A stretch of 64,000 bases of DNA from Klenkia sesuvii (GTDB lineage: Bacteria > Actinomycetota > Actinomycetes > Mycobacteriales > Geodermatophilaceae): assembly GCF_037083825.1 (NCBI RefSeq), contig NZ_JBAPLU010000004.1, forward strand, positions 1-64,000, given 5' to 3'. This document shows, one piece after another, positions 16,760 through 27,788 of this stretch. The notes beneath the pieces are model-generated. The model did not search any database, was not told the origin of the DNA, and saw only the letters and a program-made list of their open reading frames with translations. Position 1 is the first letter of the stretch. Each line of letters opens with the position of its first letter. A program made the position numbers and the translations under genes.

Positions 16760-19078
16760 GCGCCACCCGGCGGGTGGTGGCTGCCGCGCTCGCCCTGCTG
16801 GCCCTGGTGCTCGGGCTCACCGACCCGGCCCGCGCCGCCCAGGGACCCGTGGCCGACCGCGTGGTGGTGCTCGGTGTACCGGGGTTGACCTGGTCCGACG
16901 TCGACCCGGTGGCCACCCCGGCACTGTGGGACCTGGCCGGGCAGTCGGCCATCGGCTCGCTGTCGGTGCGGGCGGCCCGCTCCACGACCTGCGTGCTCGA
17001 CGGCTGGGCCACCCTGGGGGCGGGCAACCGGGCCCGGTGGGCCGGTCGCGTCGACCCGCTGCCCCCCGTGCCGTTGCCGGAGGAGCAGACCGGCGGCGAC
17101 GGCGCGGCGGCCGAGCCGCCCGGGTTGTTCGACAGCCCGCCCGAGGACACCTCGCTGTCCTACTGCGGGCTGCAGGAGCAGGTCGCCGCCGTCGGCCTGG
17201 CCGACCCGCAGGCCGCCGTCGCCCAGATCGCGGTGGACCCGGCGACCGAGCGCTTCGGCGCAGAGCCGGCAGCGCTGGCCGACGCGGTGGGCTGCGCGGT
17301 CACCACCGGCCGCGCCGCGACCGTGGCGGCCGCCGGCCCCGACACGCTGCTGACCGCCCTGGACGCGCTGCCGGCCGACCCGGTGGCGACGGCCGACCTG
17401 CTGGAGGACTGCCCGCTGTCGCTGGTGTCCCTCGACCCCCTGGTCGACGCGGGCACCCCTGGCGCGTCGGAGACCGACACCGGCACCGACCCGACGTCCC
17501 GCCCCGTCGCCCTCGACGAGGTCGACCGCACCGTGGGCGGCCTCCAGTCCGTCCTGGGCGGGTTGCCCGGCCGCACGCTGCTGCTGGTGGTCGGGGTGTC
17601 GGAGGTCAACGACGGCCGGCCCCAGCTGCACGTCGCGATGGCGGCCGGTGCGGGCCTCGACGGGGGGTGGCTCTCCTCGGCCAGCACCGGGCGGGCGCCC
17701 TTCGTCCAGCTCATCGACGTCGCCCCGACGGCCCTCGCCGCGCTCGGGGTCGACCAGCCGGCGTCCATGAACGGGCAGCCGATGACCGCCGTGGGCGGGC
17801 GCCCCGGTCTGTCCGCCGCGGTCGAGGAGCTCCAGCAGGCCAACAGCCGGGCGGTGGTCCACTACCGCAGCACCGGGGACTTCTTCTGGGCGCTGGTGCT
17901 GACCGTCGCCGTCGTGGTGGGGCTGGGGCTGCTGACGGTGGGCGGCTGGCGGGCCCCCCGGGCCACCCCGCAGCGCCTGCGCGACTGGTGGGCGCGGCAC
18001 TGTCCCACCGCCTCGACCCGCGACCGCCTGCGCCGGGTGCTGCGGCCCGTGTGCCTGGTCGCGGCGTCGGTCCCGGTGGCCAGCTACCTGGCCTCGCTCG
18101 TGCCCTGGCAGGACAGCAGCTCGCCGCGTGTCGCCCTGGCCGCCTCGGTGGTGGGGGCGACGCTGCTGGTGACCCTGGTCGCCGTGCTCGGACCGTGGCG
18201 CCGGCACCGGTTGGGCCCGGCCCTGGCCGTGCTGGTGGTGACCGCGGCGGTGCCGGTCATCGACGTCCTCACCGGGTCGCACCTGGAGCTGGACGGGCTG
18301 CTCGGCTACGACGCGATCGTCGCGGGCCGGTTCACCGGGTTCGGCAACCTCACCTTCGGCCTGATGCCGGTGGCCGCGCTGCTGCTCTCGGCGGCGCTGG
18401 CCACGTGGGTGGGACGGCGGGCCCCCGGTGACGGTCGGCGTCGGGCGATGGTCACCGTGCTGGTCGTCGGGGTGGTCGTGGTGGTGCTGGTCGGCGCGCC
18501 CGGCCTGGGGCGGGACTTCGGCGGGGTGCTGGGCGCGGTGCCCGGTTTCCTGCTGCTGGCCATGTTCCTGGGCGGCGTGCGGGTGACCGTCGTCCGGTTG
18601 GTGGCGGTGCTGGGCGTCGCGGTGGTCGCCGTCGGCGCGGTGGCGGTGCTGGACTGGACCAAGCCGCCGTCCGAGCGCAGCCACCTGGGCCGCTTCGTGG
18701 CACAGCTGGCCGACGGGCAGGCGTGGACGGTGATCAGCCGCAAGGCCGAGGCCAACATCGGCATCCTGCTGAGCAGCCCGCTGGCCTGGACCCTGGCGGT
18801 CGCGGCGGTGGCCGCGGTGTGGCTGCTGCGGCCCGGCGGTCCGCTGCGCAGCACGCCCACCCACCGGGCCGGGGGCCTGCCGGCCCGGGACGTCGCGGTG
18901 CTGCGGGCCGCGCTGACGTCGGTGGCCCTGGCCCTCGTGGTGTCCACCGTGGTCAACGACTCCGGTGTCGCCATCCCGGCGACGGCGGCCACCCTGCTGC
19001 TGCCGCTGCTGGTGTGGCTCGTCGCACCCCCGATCGGGCCCGTGGAGCGGGAGCGTCCCCGTGTTAGCGTGAGCGCCC

Positions 19079-19095
<17 letters not shown>
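16756..19095 (+). CDS. large membrane protein with alkaline-phosphatase-like extracytoplasmic domain
   Basis: 779 aa from GTG 16756. An N-terminal signal/anchor (VVAAALALLALVLGL then TDPARA) is followed by a ~350-residue extracytoplasmic domain. That domain starts VVVLGVPGLTWSDVDPVATP and contains GWATLGAGNRARW and TALAALGVDQP, features of the alkaline phosphatase/phosphodiesterase superfamily. Metal ligands are not all clear. From ~380 to ~760 there are about ten hydrophobic helices. The C-terminus overlaps pyrG by 17 nt. It is conserved at this locus in some actinobacteria but uncharacterised. It probably belongs with the upstream flippase and glycosyltransferase in envelope assembly. Confidence 0.75.
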
Positions 19096-20802
<1,707 letters not shown>

Positions 20803-20803
<1 letters not shown>

Positions 20804-21381
20804 TGTACGAGGTCCTCGGCCGCGAGGAGGTCTACGAGGGGCGGGTCATCTCGCTCCGCCGGGACACCGTGGCGATGCCCGGTGGCGGCTCCTCGGTGCG
20901 CGAGGTGGTCACCCACCCGGGCGCGGTCGGCATCGTCGCCCTCGACGACGACGGCGCGCTCGTGATGCTCAAGCAGTACCGGCACGCCATCGGCGCGCAC
21001 CTGTGGGAGCTGCCGGCCGGGCTGCGGGACGCCGAGGGGGAGCCACCGCTGCGGACGGCGCAGCGCGAGCTGGCCGAGGAGGCCGGGCTGGCCGCCGACC
21101 GGTGGCAGCTGCTGACCACCTCGCTGTCCACGCCGGGGTTCTGCGACGAGCTGGTCGGCCTCTACCTGGCCGAGGGGCTGACCGGGGTCGAGCGCCCCGA
21201 GGGCTTCGTGGTGGAGCACGAGGAGGCGGACATGACCGTCGAGCGGGTGCCGCTCGCGCAGGCCCTGCAGATGGTCTTCGACGGCACGGTGCGCAACGCG
21301 CTGGCCGTCATCGGCATCCTGGCCGTCACCGCGCACCGCTCGGCCTCACCCCAGCTGCGCCCGGTCGACACCGCCTTCTGA
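20803..21381 (+). CDS. Nudix hydrolase (ADP-ribose pyrophosphatase type)
   Basis: 192 aa from ATG 20803. The Nudix box reads from GLRDAEGEPPL to TAQRELAEEAGL (REL-x-EEAG core, residues ~70-93). The flanking QYRHAIGAHLWELPAGL and TPGFCDELVGLYLA are typical of ADP-ribose pyrophosphatases. It hydrolyses ADP-ribose or similar nucleotide sugars. Synteny with Rv1700, the ADPR pyrophosphatase next to pyrG in M. tuberculosis (from memory), supports this. Confidence 0.92.
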
Positions 21382-21391
21382 CCCAGCCCTC

Positions 21392-21457
21392 CCGACGATC
21401 ACGGGCCTGCGTCGAGGACACGCCGAGCCCGGGTGTCCTGGGGGCCGTGATCGTCGG
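21392..21457. terminator. bidirectional terminator between convergent genes
   Basis: An outer 13-bp perfect inverted repeat (21392-21404 with 21445-21457) encloses an inner 7-bp stem (21415-21421 with 21433-21439). It lies between the Nudix stop and the end of the minus-strand membrane gene, so it can stop transcription from both sides. It overlaps the last codons of the minus-strand gene. Confidence 0.65.
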
Positions 21458-22040
21458 AGCTGCGGAGGCCGAGGCGGCGCAGCTCCAGCTCGGCGAGGAC
21501 CCGGGTGGCGCCGGGGTCGCCGGCCCGCCAGGCGGCACCGATCCCGGCCGGCAGCCCGGCCAGCGCCGGCAACGGTGCAGTGGCCACCGCGCGGGCGGCG
21601 AGCAGGTCGACGTCGAGCCGGCCGGCGGCGGCCGCCTCGCGCGCCCAGCCCAGCCGCCAGCGGGCCCACCGCAGCAGCGCCCACCCGACCGGGACGACGA
21701 CCAGGGCGAGGGCGAGCACCCACGCCAGGGTGTGCACGGCGTCCTGCACGCCCTGGCCGGCACCGGCCACGCCGTCCCCGGAGTCCCCCAGCGCGTCGAA
21801 CGGGGCCGACAGCTCGTCACCGACGAGCGGGACGTCCTCGGCGACCCCGGCCGCGTCGCCCATGGTGTCGCTGATGGAGCGGCCCAGGGACTCCAGCTGG
21901 ACCCCGGGTTCGGCCAGCACGAGGACGGCGGCGTGCACCGCGCGGGCCAGCACCACCCACAGCACCGCCCAGGCCAGCAGGGCGAGGTCGGCGAGCACCT
22001 GGCGGGAGCGCAGGGCAGGACGGTCGGCGTAGGGGCGCAT
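21399..22040 (-). CDS. membrane protein, two helices, function unknown
   Basis: 213 aa from ATG 22040; an upstream in-frame ATG at 22085 would add 15 residues. Two hydrophobic segments, ~15-37 (VLADLALLAWAVLWVVLA) and ~110-130 (LAWVLALALVVVPVGWALLR), flank a ~75-residue polar, Asp/Gly-rich loop. The second is followed by a helical Ala/Leu/Arg-rich cytoplasmic tail. Similar two-helix proteins stand between the Nudix gene and xerD in other actinobacteria. No known domain is recognised. Confidence 0.7.
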   Translation of the reverse strand: MRPYADRPALRSRQVLADLALLAWAVLWVVLARAVHAAVLVLAEPGVQLESLGRSISDTMGDAAGVAEDVPLVGDELSAPFDALGDSGDGVAGAGQGVQDAVHTLAWVLALALVVVPVGWALLRWARWRLGWAREAAAAGRLDVDLLAARAVATAPLPALAGLPAGIGAAWRAGDPGATRVLAELELRRLGLRSSDDHGPQDTRARRVLDAGP

Positions 22041-22129
22041 GCCGGCGATCCTGCGGTGCCGGGCGCGTCCGCACCCGGTGATCACGCAGTCCAGGACGAC
22101 CTCACCCGGCGCGTCGGCTCCCCAGGTCC

Positions 22130-23110
22130 GTGGTCATCGGGTGGAGTGGGTGGGTGGCGAGGGGAGCGGCGGTGGCGGCGGGACCGCCGGTGGCGCGTGT
22201 GGTCAGCGGCTACCTGGACCACCTGGCGGTCGAGCGGGGCCTGGCCGCGAACACCATCTCCTCCTACCGCCGCGACCTGCGCCGCTACGCGGAGTTCCTC
22301 GAGGACGTCGGCGTGCGCGGGTTCGGCGAGGTGGGGGAGTCCGACGTCGCGGCGTTCCTGGTCGCACTGCGCAGCGGGGACGAGGACCACCCGCCGTTGT
22401 CGGCGTCGTCGGCGGCCCGCGCGGTGGTCGCGGTCCGCGGGCTGCACCGGTTCGCCCTGCTCGACGGCGTGGTCGCCGACGACGCCGCGGCCGAGGTGCG
22501 TCCCCCGACGCCGGGCCGCCGGCTGCCCAAGGCGATCACCGTGGAGCAGGTGGAGGCGCTGCTGACCGCCGCCGGAGCGGGGGAGGGCCCGCGACCGCTG
22601 CGGGACCGGGCGCTGCTGGAGGTGCTGTACGGGACCGGCGCCCGGATCTCGGAGGCCGTCGGCCTGGCCGTGGACGACCTGCACACCGCGTCGGGTGTGG
22701 TGCGGCTCGCCGGCAAGGGCGGGAAGCAGCGGGTGGTGCCGGTGGGCAGCTACGCGGTGCGCGCCGTCGAGGACTACCTCGTGCGGGCCCGGCCGGCACT
22801 GGCGACCGAGCGGGCCGTGCGCGGCGCGCTGTTCCTGAACTCCCGGGGTGGCCCGCTGTCGCGCCAGTCGGCCTGGGCGGTGCTGCGCAGCGCGGCCGAG
22901 CGGGCCGGGCTGGCCGAGCTCGCCGACCTCTCCCCGCACACGTTGCGGCACTCGTTCGCCACCCACCTGCTCGACGGCGGCGCCGACGTGCGCGTGGTGC
23001 AGGAGCTCCTGGGCCACGCCTCGGTGACCACCACCCAGGTCTACACGTTGGTGACCGTGGACCGGTTGCGCGAGGTCTACGCGACCAGCCATCCCCGGGC
23101 GCTGCGCTGA
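22130..23110 (+). CDS. xerD: site-specific tyrosine recombinase XerD
   Basis: 326 aa as called from GTG 22130; GTG codons ~8 and ~14 residues further in are plausible alternatives, since the family usually starts just before VSGYLDHLAVERGL. The SAM-like N-terminal domain (~20-110) is followed by the catalytic domain with Arg in GTGARISEA, His/Arg in HTLRHSFATHLL, His in LGHASVTTTQ and the Tyr nucleophile in VYT. It resolves chromosome dimers at dif with XerC and FtsK. Its conserved locus shows it is the housekeeping recombinase and not the integrase of a mobile element. Confidence 0.95.
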   Translation: MVIGWSGWVARGAAVAAGPPVARVVSGYLDHLAVERGLAANTISSYRRDLRRYAEFLEDVGVRGFGEVGESDVAAFLVALRSGDEDHPPLSASSAARAVVAVRGLHRFALLDGVVADDAAAEVRPPTPGRRLPKAITVEQVEALLTAAGAGEGPRPLRDRALLEVLYGTGARISEAVGLAVDDLHTASGVVRLAGKGGKQRVVPVGSYAVRAVEDYLVRARPALATERAVRGALFLNSRGGPLSRQSAWAVLRSAAERAGLAELADLSPHTLRHSFATHLLDGGADVRVVQELLGHASVTTTQVYTLVTVDRLREVYATSHPRALR

Positions 23111-23267
23111 CCAGTCGGTTGGCACTGCTGGGACGGGAGTTGCACAGGGAGGTCACGCCGCGGGCGAGAACTGCCGATGGATGGGTCGGAGGACGACAAG
23201 TCGACAAAGCGTCCCCCGTTCGAGCAGACGCAAGGCCCGACGCACCCGACCGGAAGAGGCACCGAGG

Positions 23268-24182
23268 ATGGCGACACCCGTCGTGACGAGCTCCGCCGTC
23301 GCGCACCCGTACGCGGATGCGGAGGTGGAGATGGGCGCCCCGGCCGGCCGGGTGGACCCGGCGAAGGCCCGGCAGCGCCCGCTGCCCACCCCCAAGCCGC
23401 TGGACCGGCACGGGCCCGCCCGCATCGTGGCGATGTGCAACCAGAAGGGCGGGGTGGGCAAGACCACCTCGACCATCAACCTGGGTGCGGCCCTGGTCGA
23501 GCACGGCCGCCGGGTCCTGCTGGTCGACCTCGACCCGCAGGGCGCCCTCTCGGTGGGCCTGGGCATCCAGTCCCAGCAGCTGGAGCGCACCGTCTACAAC
23601 GCGCTCATGGAGCGGCACACCACGCTGCGCGACGTCATCGTGCGCAACGTCGGCCACGTGCGCGGTCTGGACCTGGCGCCGTCGAACATCGACCTCTCCG
23701 CCGCCGAGGTGCAGCTGGTCAGCGAGGTCGCCCGCGAGCAGTCCCTGCTGCGCGTGCTGGCCGAGGTGCGCCAGGAGTACGACTACGTGCTCATCGACTG
23801 CCAGCCCTCGCTGGGTCTGCTGACGGTCAACGCGCTCACCGCCGCCCAGGGCGTGATCATCCCGTTGGAGTGCGAGTTCTTCTCGCTGCGCGGCGTGGCC
23901 CTGCTGGTGGACACGATCGACAAGGTCAAGGAGCGGCTGAACCCCTCCCTGGAGGTGGACGGCATCCTCGCCACGATGTACGACTCGCGGACCGTGCACG
24001 CCCGCGAGGTCTTCAGCCGGGTCGTCGAGGCCTTCGGGGACACCGTGTTCCAGACCGTCATCACCCGCACCGTCCGCTTCCCGGAGACCACGGTCGCCGG
24101 GCAGCCCATCACCACCTGGGCGTCGACCTCCACCGGTGCGCAGGCCTACCGAGACCTGGCCAAGGAGGTCCTGGCACTGTGA
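23268..24182 (+). CDS. ParA family ATPase (Soj/MinD-like)
   Basis: 304 aa from ATG 23268, chosen for the AAGAGG-type ribosome site ~10 nt upstream; the open frame extends 29 codons further 5'. Deviant Walker A KGGVGKTTS, then LLVDLDPQGALSVGLG and VLIDCQPSLGLLTVNAL. No ParB gene is adjacent. The neighbours are a small basic protein and scpA/scpB, so this is the orphan ParA of the Rv1708 type, thought to help chromosome or protein positioning rather than the origin-proximal ParA. Confidence 0.93.
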   Translation: MATPVVTSSAVAHPYADAEVEMGAPAGRVDPAKARQRPLPTPKPLDRHGPARIVAMCNQKGGVGKTTSTINLGAALVEHGRRVLLVDLDPQGALSVGLGIQSQQLERTVYNALMERHTTLRDVIVRNVGHVRGLDLAPSNIDLSAAEVQLVSEVAREQSLLRVLAEVRQEYDYVLIDCQPSLGLLTVNALTAAQGVIIPLECEFFSLRGVALLVDTIDKVKERLNPSLEVDGILATMYDSRTVHAREVFSRVVEAFGDTVFQTVITRTVRFPETTVAGQPITTWASTSTGAQAYRDLAKEVLAL

Positions 24183-24255
24183 GCGAGCGTGCGAGCGAGC
24201 CAATCTGCACAGTGACCATCGGAACGATGGTCCCGAGCGCCAGCGAGGGGGCATC

Positions 24256-24741
24256 GTGACCCGTCGTCCCGTCCTCCCCGGCGCGAGCGAGCTGTTCTTC
24301 CGGCGCACCGACACCGCCTCGAGCGAGGCCGCCGAGGCGGCCCCGGTCGCGCAGCTGCCGTCGCTGGCCGCGGCCGCCGCCAGCCCGTCGCTGCGCGGCA
24401 ACAAGCGGACGGCGGAGCCCGTGCTCCCCGCCGAGGACGCCGCCCCGGCGGCGACCCCGCTGCAGCTGATCCACGGGGAGGCCCGGGACGAGCTGGCCTC
24501 CCTGCGGACGCTGCCCAGCACCTCCCGCGGCCGCAGCCGCGTCAAGCACGAGGAGAAGATCACCGTCTACTGCTCGGCCGAGGAGCTGCTGGCGCTGGAG
24601 ACGGCCCGGCTGAGCCTGCGCGGCGACCACGGCGTGGTGGCCGACCGTGGCCGGATCGTGCGGGAGGCCGTCGCCGTCCTGCTGGCCGACCTGGACGCCC
24701 ACGGCGAGGACTCCGTCCTGGTCCAGCGCCTCCGCAGATGA
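24256..24741 (+). CDS. hypothetical protein with possible ribbon-helix-helix C-terminus
   Basis: 161 aa from GTG 24256. The N-terminal ~90 residues are Ala/Pro-rich and probably disordered. The C-terminal ~65 residues (EEKITVYCSAEELLALETAR followed by GRIVREAVAVLLADLDAHG) have the strand-helix-helix look of RHH DNA-binding or ParG-type partners of ParA. It lies between parA and scpA with 73 nt and 23 nt spacing. The 73-nt gap to parA contains a 7-bp hairpin (24214-24220/24226-24232). Role as ParA partner is inference from position and shape. Confidence 0.65.
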   Translation: MTRRPVLPGASELFFRRTDTASSEAAEAAPVAQLPSLAAAAASPSLRGNKRTAEPVLPAEDAAPAATPLQLIHGEARDELASLRTLPSTSRGRSRVKHEEKITVYCSAEELLALETARLSLRGDHGVVADRGRIVREAVAVLLADLDAHGEDSVLVQRLRR

Positions 24742-24764
24742 TCAGCCGCCGCTAACCTCGGGGT

Positions 24765-25607
24765 GTGACCAGCCTGGCCGAACCGCCCGTCGCCGCTGCC
24801 GGCGACGGGCGGTTCCGCGTGCGGCTGACCAACTTCGAGGGCCCGTTCGACCTGCTCCTGCAGCTGATCGGCAAGCACCAGCTCGACGTCACCGAGATCG
24901 CCCTCTCGCAGGTGACCGACGACTTCATCGCCCACCTGCACGGCATGGGCGACGAGCTCGACCTCGACCAGGCGTCGGAGTTCCTGCTGGTCGCGGCCAC
25001 CCTGCTCGACCTCAAGGCCGCCCGGCTGCTGCCCGCCGCCGAGGTGGAGGACGACGAGGACCTCGCCGTCCTGGAGGCCCGGGATCTGCTGTTCGCCCGG
25101 TTGCTGCAGTACCGCGCCTACCAGCAGGCGGCCGGGTTCCTGCGCGAGCGCGAGGCCGAGGCCGCCCGCCGCTTCCCGCGGGCGGTGCCGCTGGAGCCCC
25201 GGTTCGCCGCGCTGCTGCCCGAGGTGTTGCTGGGGGTCACGCCCGAGCAGTTCGCCGAGCTCGCCCGGCGCGCGCTGACCCCCACCCCGCCGCCCACGGT
25301 GGACACCACCCACCTGCACAGCTCCGCCGTCGACGTGACCCAGCAGCTGCTGCTGGTGCGCCGCCGGGTCGCCGAGCGCGGCCGGGTCACCTTCACCGCG
25401 CTGACCGCGGACTGCGCGCACACCCTGGAGGTGGTGGCCCGCTTCCTGGTGCTCCTCGAGCTGTACCGCCAGCAGCTGGTCGAGGTGGCGCAGGAGGTGC
25501 CGCTGGGGCAGCTGGTCGTCTCCTGGACCGGCCCGCAGCTGGTCGGCGGCCGGCTGCCGGGGGAGGACGACGGGGCACTGGCCCGAGCGGCGGCGGACGA
25601 CGCATGA
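24765..25607 (+). CDS. scpA: segregation and condensation protein A
   Basis: 280 aa, GTG start. The kleisin N-terminus VRLTNFEGPFDLLLQLIGKH and the DEFLLVAATLLDLKAARLLP-like helix are the family hallmark. The C-terminal winged-helix part (VTFTALTADCAHTLEVVARF) contacts SMC. It works with SMC and ScpB in chromosome condensation. It overlaps scpB by 4 nt. Confidence 0.95.
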   Translation: MTSLAEPPVAAAGDGRFRVRLTNFEGPFDLLLQLIGKHQLDVTEIALSQVTDDFIAHLHGMGDELDLDQASEFLLVAATLLDLKAARLLPAAEVEDDEDLAVLEARDLLFARLLQYRAYQQAAGFLREREAEAARRFPRAVPLEPRFAALLPEVLLGVTPEQFAELARRALTPTPPPTVDTTHLHSSAVDVTQQLLLVRRRVAERGRVTFTALTADCAHTLEVVARFLVLLELYRQQLVEVAQEVPLGQLVVSWTGPQLVGGRLPGEDDGALARAAADDA

Positions 25608-26542
25608 GCGACCCCACCCCGCCGCCGGACCGGGGCCCCGGCCCCATCTCCTGGGAGCAGCTGGCGGCCGAGCTGGCCGCGGCCGAGGAGCGGGCGACCG
25701 GCAGCACACCGGCGGGGGAGTGGGACGCCGCTGCGGCCGCGCTGGCCCGTTCGTTCGCGGCCCCGCCCCACCCGGTGCGCGCCCCCGACCGGTCCGGCGC
25801 CCCCGAGGAGCCCGGTGCCCCCGAGGAGGCCGGTGCTCCCGACCAGCCGTGGGACGACGACCTGCCCGCTCGGGTCCCGGCGCCGGCCGTCGAGCTCGAG
25901 CCGGTGCCGCTGCGCCCGCTCGACGAGGCGCCCGTGGAGGAGGCCGCGCCCGGAGCGACGGATCCCGACGACGAGGACGGCGATCCGGTCGGCGACCCGT
26001 GGGCGCTGCGGGGCGGGTTGGAGGCGCTGTTGTTCGTCGTCGACACCCCGCTCGACGAGGTGACGGCGGCGGAGGCGCTGCGCTGCACCGTCGGGCAGGT
26101 GCGGGCGGCGCTGGCCGAGCTGGGCGCCGACTACGACGAGCGGCGGGCCGGGGTCGTGCTGCGGCGGGTGGGGGAGGGCTGGCGGCTGTACACCCGCGAC
26201 GAGCACGCCCCGGTGGTCGAGCGGCACCTCATCGACGGGCAGCGCAGCCGGCTGACCCAGGCCGCGCTGGAGACGCTGGCCGTCATCGCCTACCGCCAGC
26301 CGGTCACCCGCGCGCGGGTCTCGGCCATCCGCGGGGTCGGGGTCGACGCCGTGGTGCGTACTCTGGCGTCCCGGGGACTGGTGTACGAGTGCGGCACCGA
26401 CCCCGACAGCGGCGGTGGGCTCTACGCCACCACCCCGCTCTTCCTCGAACGGCTGGGCCTGACCGGGCTCGACGAGCTCCCCGAGCTCGGTCCGCTGCTG
26501 CCCGAGACCCGCGCCGTGATCGCCGAACGACACGAACACTGA
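25604..26542 (+). CDS. scpB: segregation and condensation protein B
   Basis: 312 aa from ATG 25604 (ATGA overlap with scpA). The first ~130 residues are a Pro/Ala/Glu-rich extension not needed for the fold. The core starts at ALRGGLEALLFVVDTPL and shows the two winged helices with LETLAVIAYRQPVTRARVSA and IRGVGVDAVVRTLASRGLV. It dimerises and binds ScpA. The acidic disordered head is a common actinobacterial variation. Confidence 0.95.
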   Translation: MSDPTPPPDRGPGPISWEQLAAELAAAEERATGSTPAGEWDAAAAALARSFAAPPHPVRAPDRSGAPEEPGAPEEAGAPDQPWDDDLPARVPAPAVELEPVPLRPLDEAPVEEAAPGATDPDDEDGDPVGDPWALRGGLEALLFVVDTPLDEVTAAEALRCTVGQVRAALAELGADYDERRAGVVLRRVGEGWRLYTRDEHAPVVERHLIDGQRSRLTQAALETLAVIAYRQPVTRARVSAIRGVGVDAVVRTLASRGLVYECGTDPDSGGGLYATTPLFLERLGLTGLDELPELGPLLPETRAVIAERHEH

Positions 26543-26549
26543 GGTACCG

Positions 26550-27404
26550 ATGACCGACAGCACGCCCCCGTCCGACGAGACCGCCGCGCAGGGGGACGCG
26601 CACGGCGTCTGGTCCGAGGACATGGAGCTGGCCCCGGTGCACCCCGGTGACCGCGACCCCGCGCCGGAGCCCGAGGCAGGCCAGGGCGAGCGGCTGCAGA
26701 AGGTGCTCGCCCGGGCCGGCGTCGGCTCGCGGCGGGTCTGCGAGGACATGATCGAGGAGGGCCGGGTCTCCGTCGACGGGAAGGTCGTCCGCGTGCAGGG
26801 GATGCGCGTGGACCCCTCGACCGCGGTGATCGCCGTCGACGGGTCGCGCATCGAGATCCGCAACGACCGGGTCACCTACGCGCTCAACAAGCCCTTCGGC
26901 GTGCTGACGGCGATGAGCGACGACCGCGGGCGGCCCTGCGTGGGCGACATGGTGGGTGACCTGGCCAAGGGCCTGGTGCACGTCGGCCGGCTCGACCAGG
27001 ACACGGAGGGCCTGCTCATCCTCACCACCGACGGCGAGCTGGCGCACCGGCTGGCGCACCCCTCCTACGAGGTGCGCAAGACCTACCTGGCGCAGGTGTC
27101 GGGCTCCATCCCGCGCGACCTGGGCCGCCGCCTGCGGGCCGGCGTCGAGCTGGAGGACGGCCCGGTCGCCGTCGACGACTTCGCGGTCGTCGACCAGCAC
27201 GCCGGTCAGTCCGTCGTCCAGGTCGTGCTGCACGAGGGCCGCAAGCACATCGTGCGCCGGCTGCTCGCCGAGGTGGGCCTGCCCGTGTCCCGGCTGACCC
27301 GCACCGCGGTCGGCCCGCTCGACCTCGCCCGCATGCGCACCGGCGTCATCCGCAAGCTCACCCGCGCCGAGGTCGGCGCGCTGCAGGAGCTCGTCGGTCT
27401 GTGA
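26550..27404 (+). CDS. rluB: 23S rRNA pseudouridine synthase, RluB/RsuA family
   Basis: 284 aa. A ~45-residue acidic head precedes the S4 domain (RLQKVLARAGVGSRRVCEDM) and the RsuA-type catalytic core with the aspartate motif VGRLDQDTEGLL. It modifies 23S rRNA. It is 7 nt after scpB, the usual scpA-scpB-rluB operon. Confidence 0.94.
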   Translation: MTDSTPPSDETAAQGDAHGVWSEDMELAPVHPGDRDPAPEPEAGQGERLQKVLARAGVGSRRVCEDMIEEGRVSVDGKVVRVQGMRVDPSTAVIAVDGSRIEIRNDRVTYALNKPFGVLTAMSDDRGRPCVGDMVGDLAKGLVHVGRLDQDTEGLLILTTDGELAHRLAHPSYEVRKTYLAQVSGSIPRDLGRRLRAGVELEDGPVAVDDFAVVDQHAGQSVVQVVLHEGRKHIVRRLLAEVGLPVSRLTRTAVGPLDLARMRTGVIRKLTRAEVGALQELVGL

Positions 27405-27443
27405 CGACGCGATTGCGGAGCCGGGTGTGACACCCTGGCAAGC

Positions 27444-27788
27444 ATGACCGCACCCGTCGACTCCTCCCGGGAGGCCCAGCTGCTCGCGGCGATCAGCGAG
27501 CTGTCCGCCGGCACGACTCGCGTCGTCGGCGCTGAGATCGAGCGGCGTCGGGAGCCCGACGAGAGCTACCTCCTGCTGACGGTGGTGCTCAACCAGCCCA
27601 GCGGCGAGACCTGGCCCTCCGACGAGTTCTACGAGATCCGGCGGCAGGCCCGCGCGCTGACCGGTCACGTGCTGGGCGACGAGGACACGCGGCTGTCCTA
27701 CCGGACGCAGGCCCGGGAGGAGGACGACGTGGTCGCACCGATCGAGGGTGCCTCCGGCAACAAGAACGCCAGCGGTGACGACGCGTGA
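27444..27788 (+). CDS. small protein of unknown function, partner of the HEPN gene
   Basis: 114 aa from ATG 27444. No known domain is recognised. The centre (ESYLLLTVVLNQPSGETWPS then DEFYEIRRQARALTG) looks like a small alpha/beta fold, and the tail is Asp/Asn/Ser-rich. It overlaps the following HEPN gene by 4 nt (GTGA), so the two are translationally coupled. Together they stand between rluB and the chorismate mutase gene, where related genomes usually run rluB to cmk. It may be the antitoxin-like or adaptor half of a two-gene module; that is inference from gene order only. Confidence 0.7.
   Translation: MTAPVDSSREAQLLAAISELSAGTTRVVGAEIERRREPDESYLLLTVVLNQPSGETWPSDEFYEIRRQARALTGHVLGDEDTRLSYRTQAREEDDVVAPIEGASGNKNASGDDA

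Noticed and set aside
22130..23110. XerD-like recombinase as integrase of the catabolic island
   Set aside because: It lies in the conserved pyrG-parA-scpA neighbourhood and matches housekeeping XerD; it is 8 kb away from the tRNA-Pro junction.
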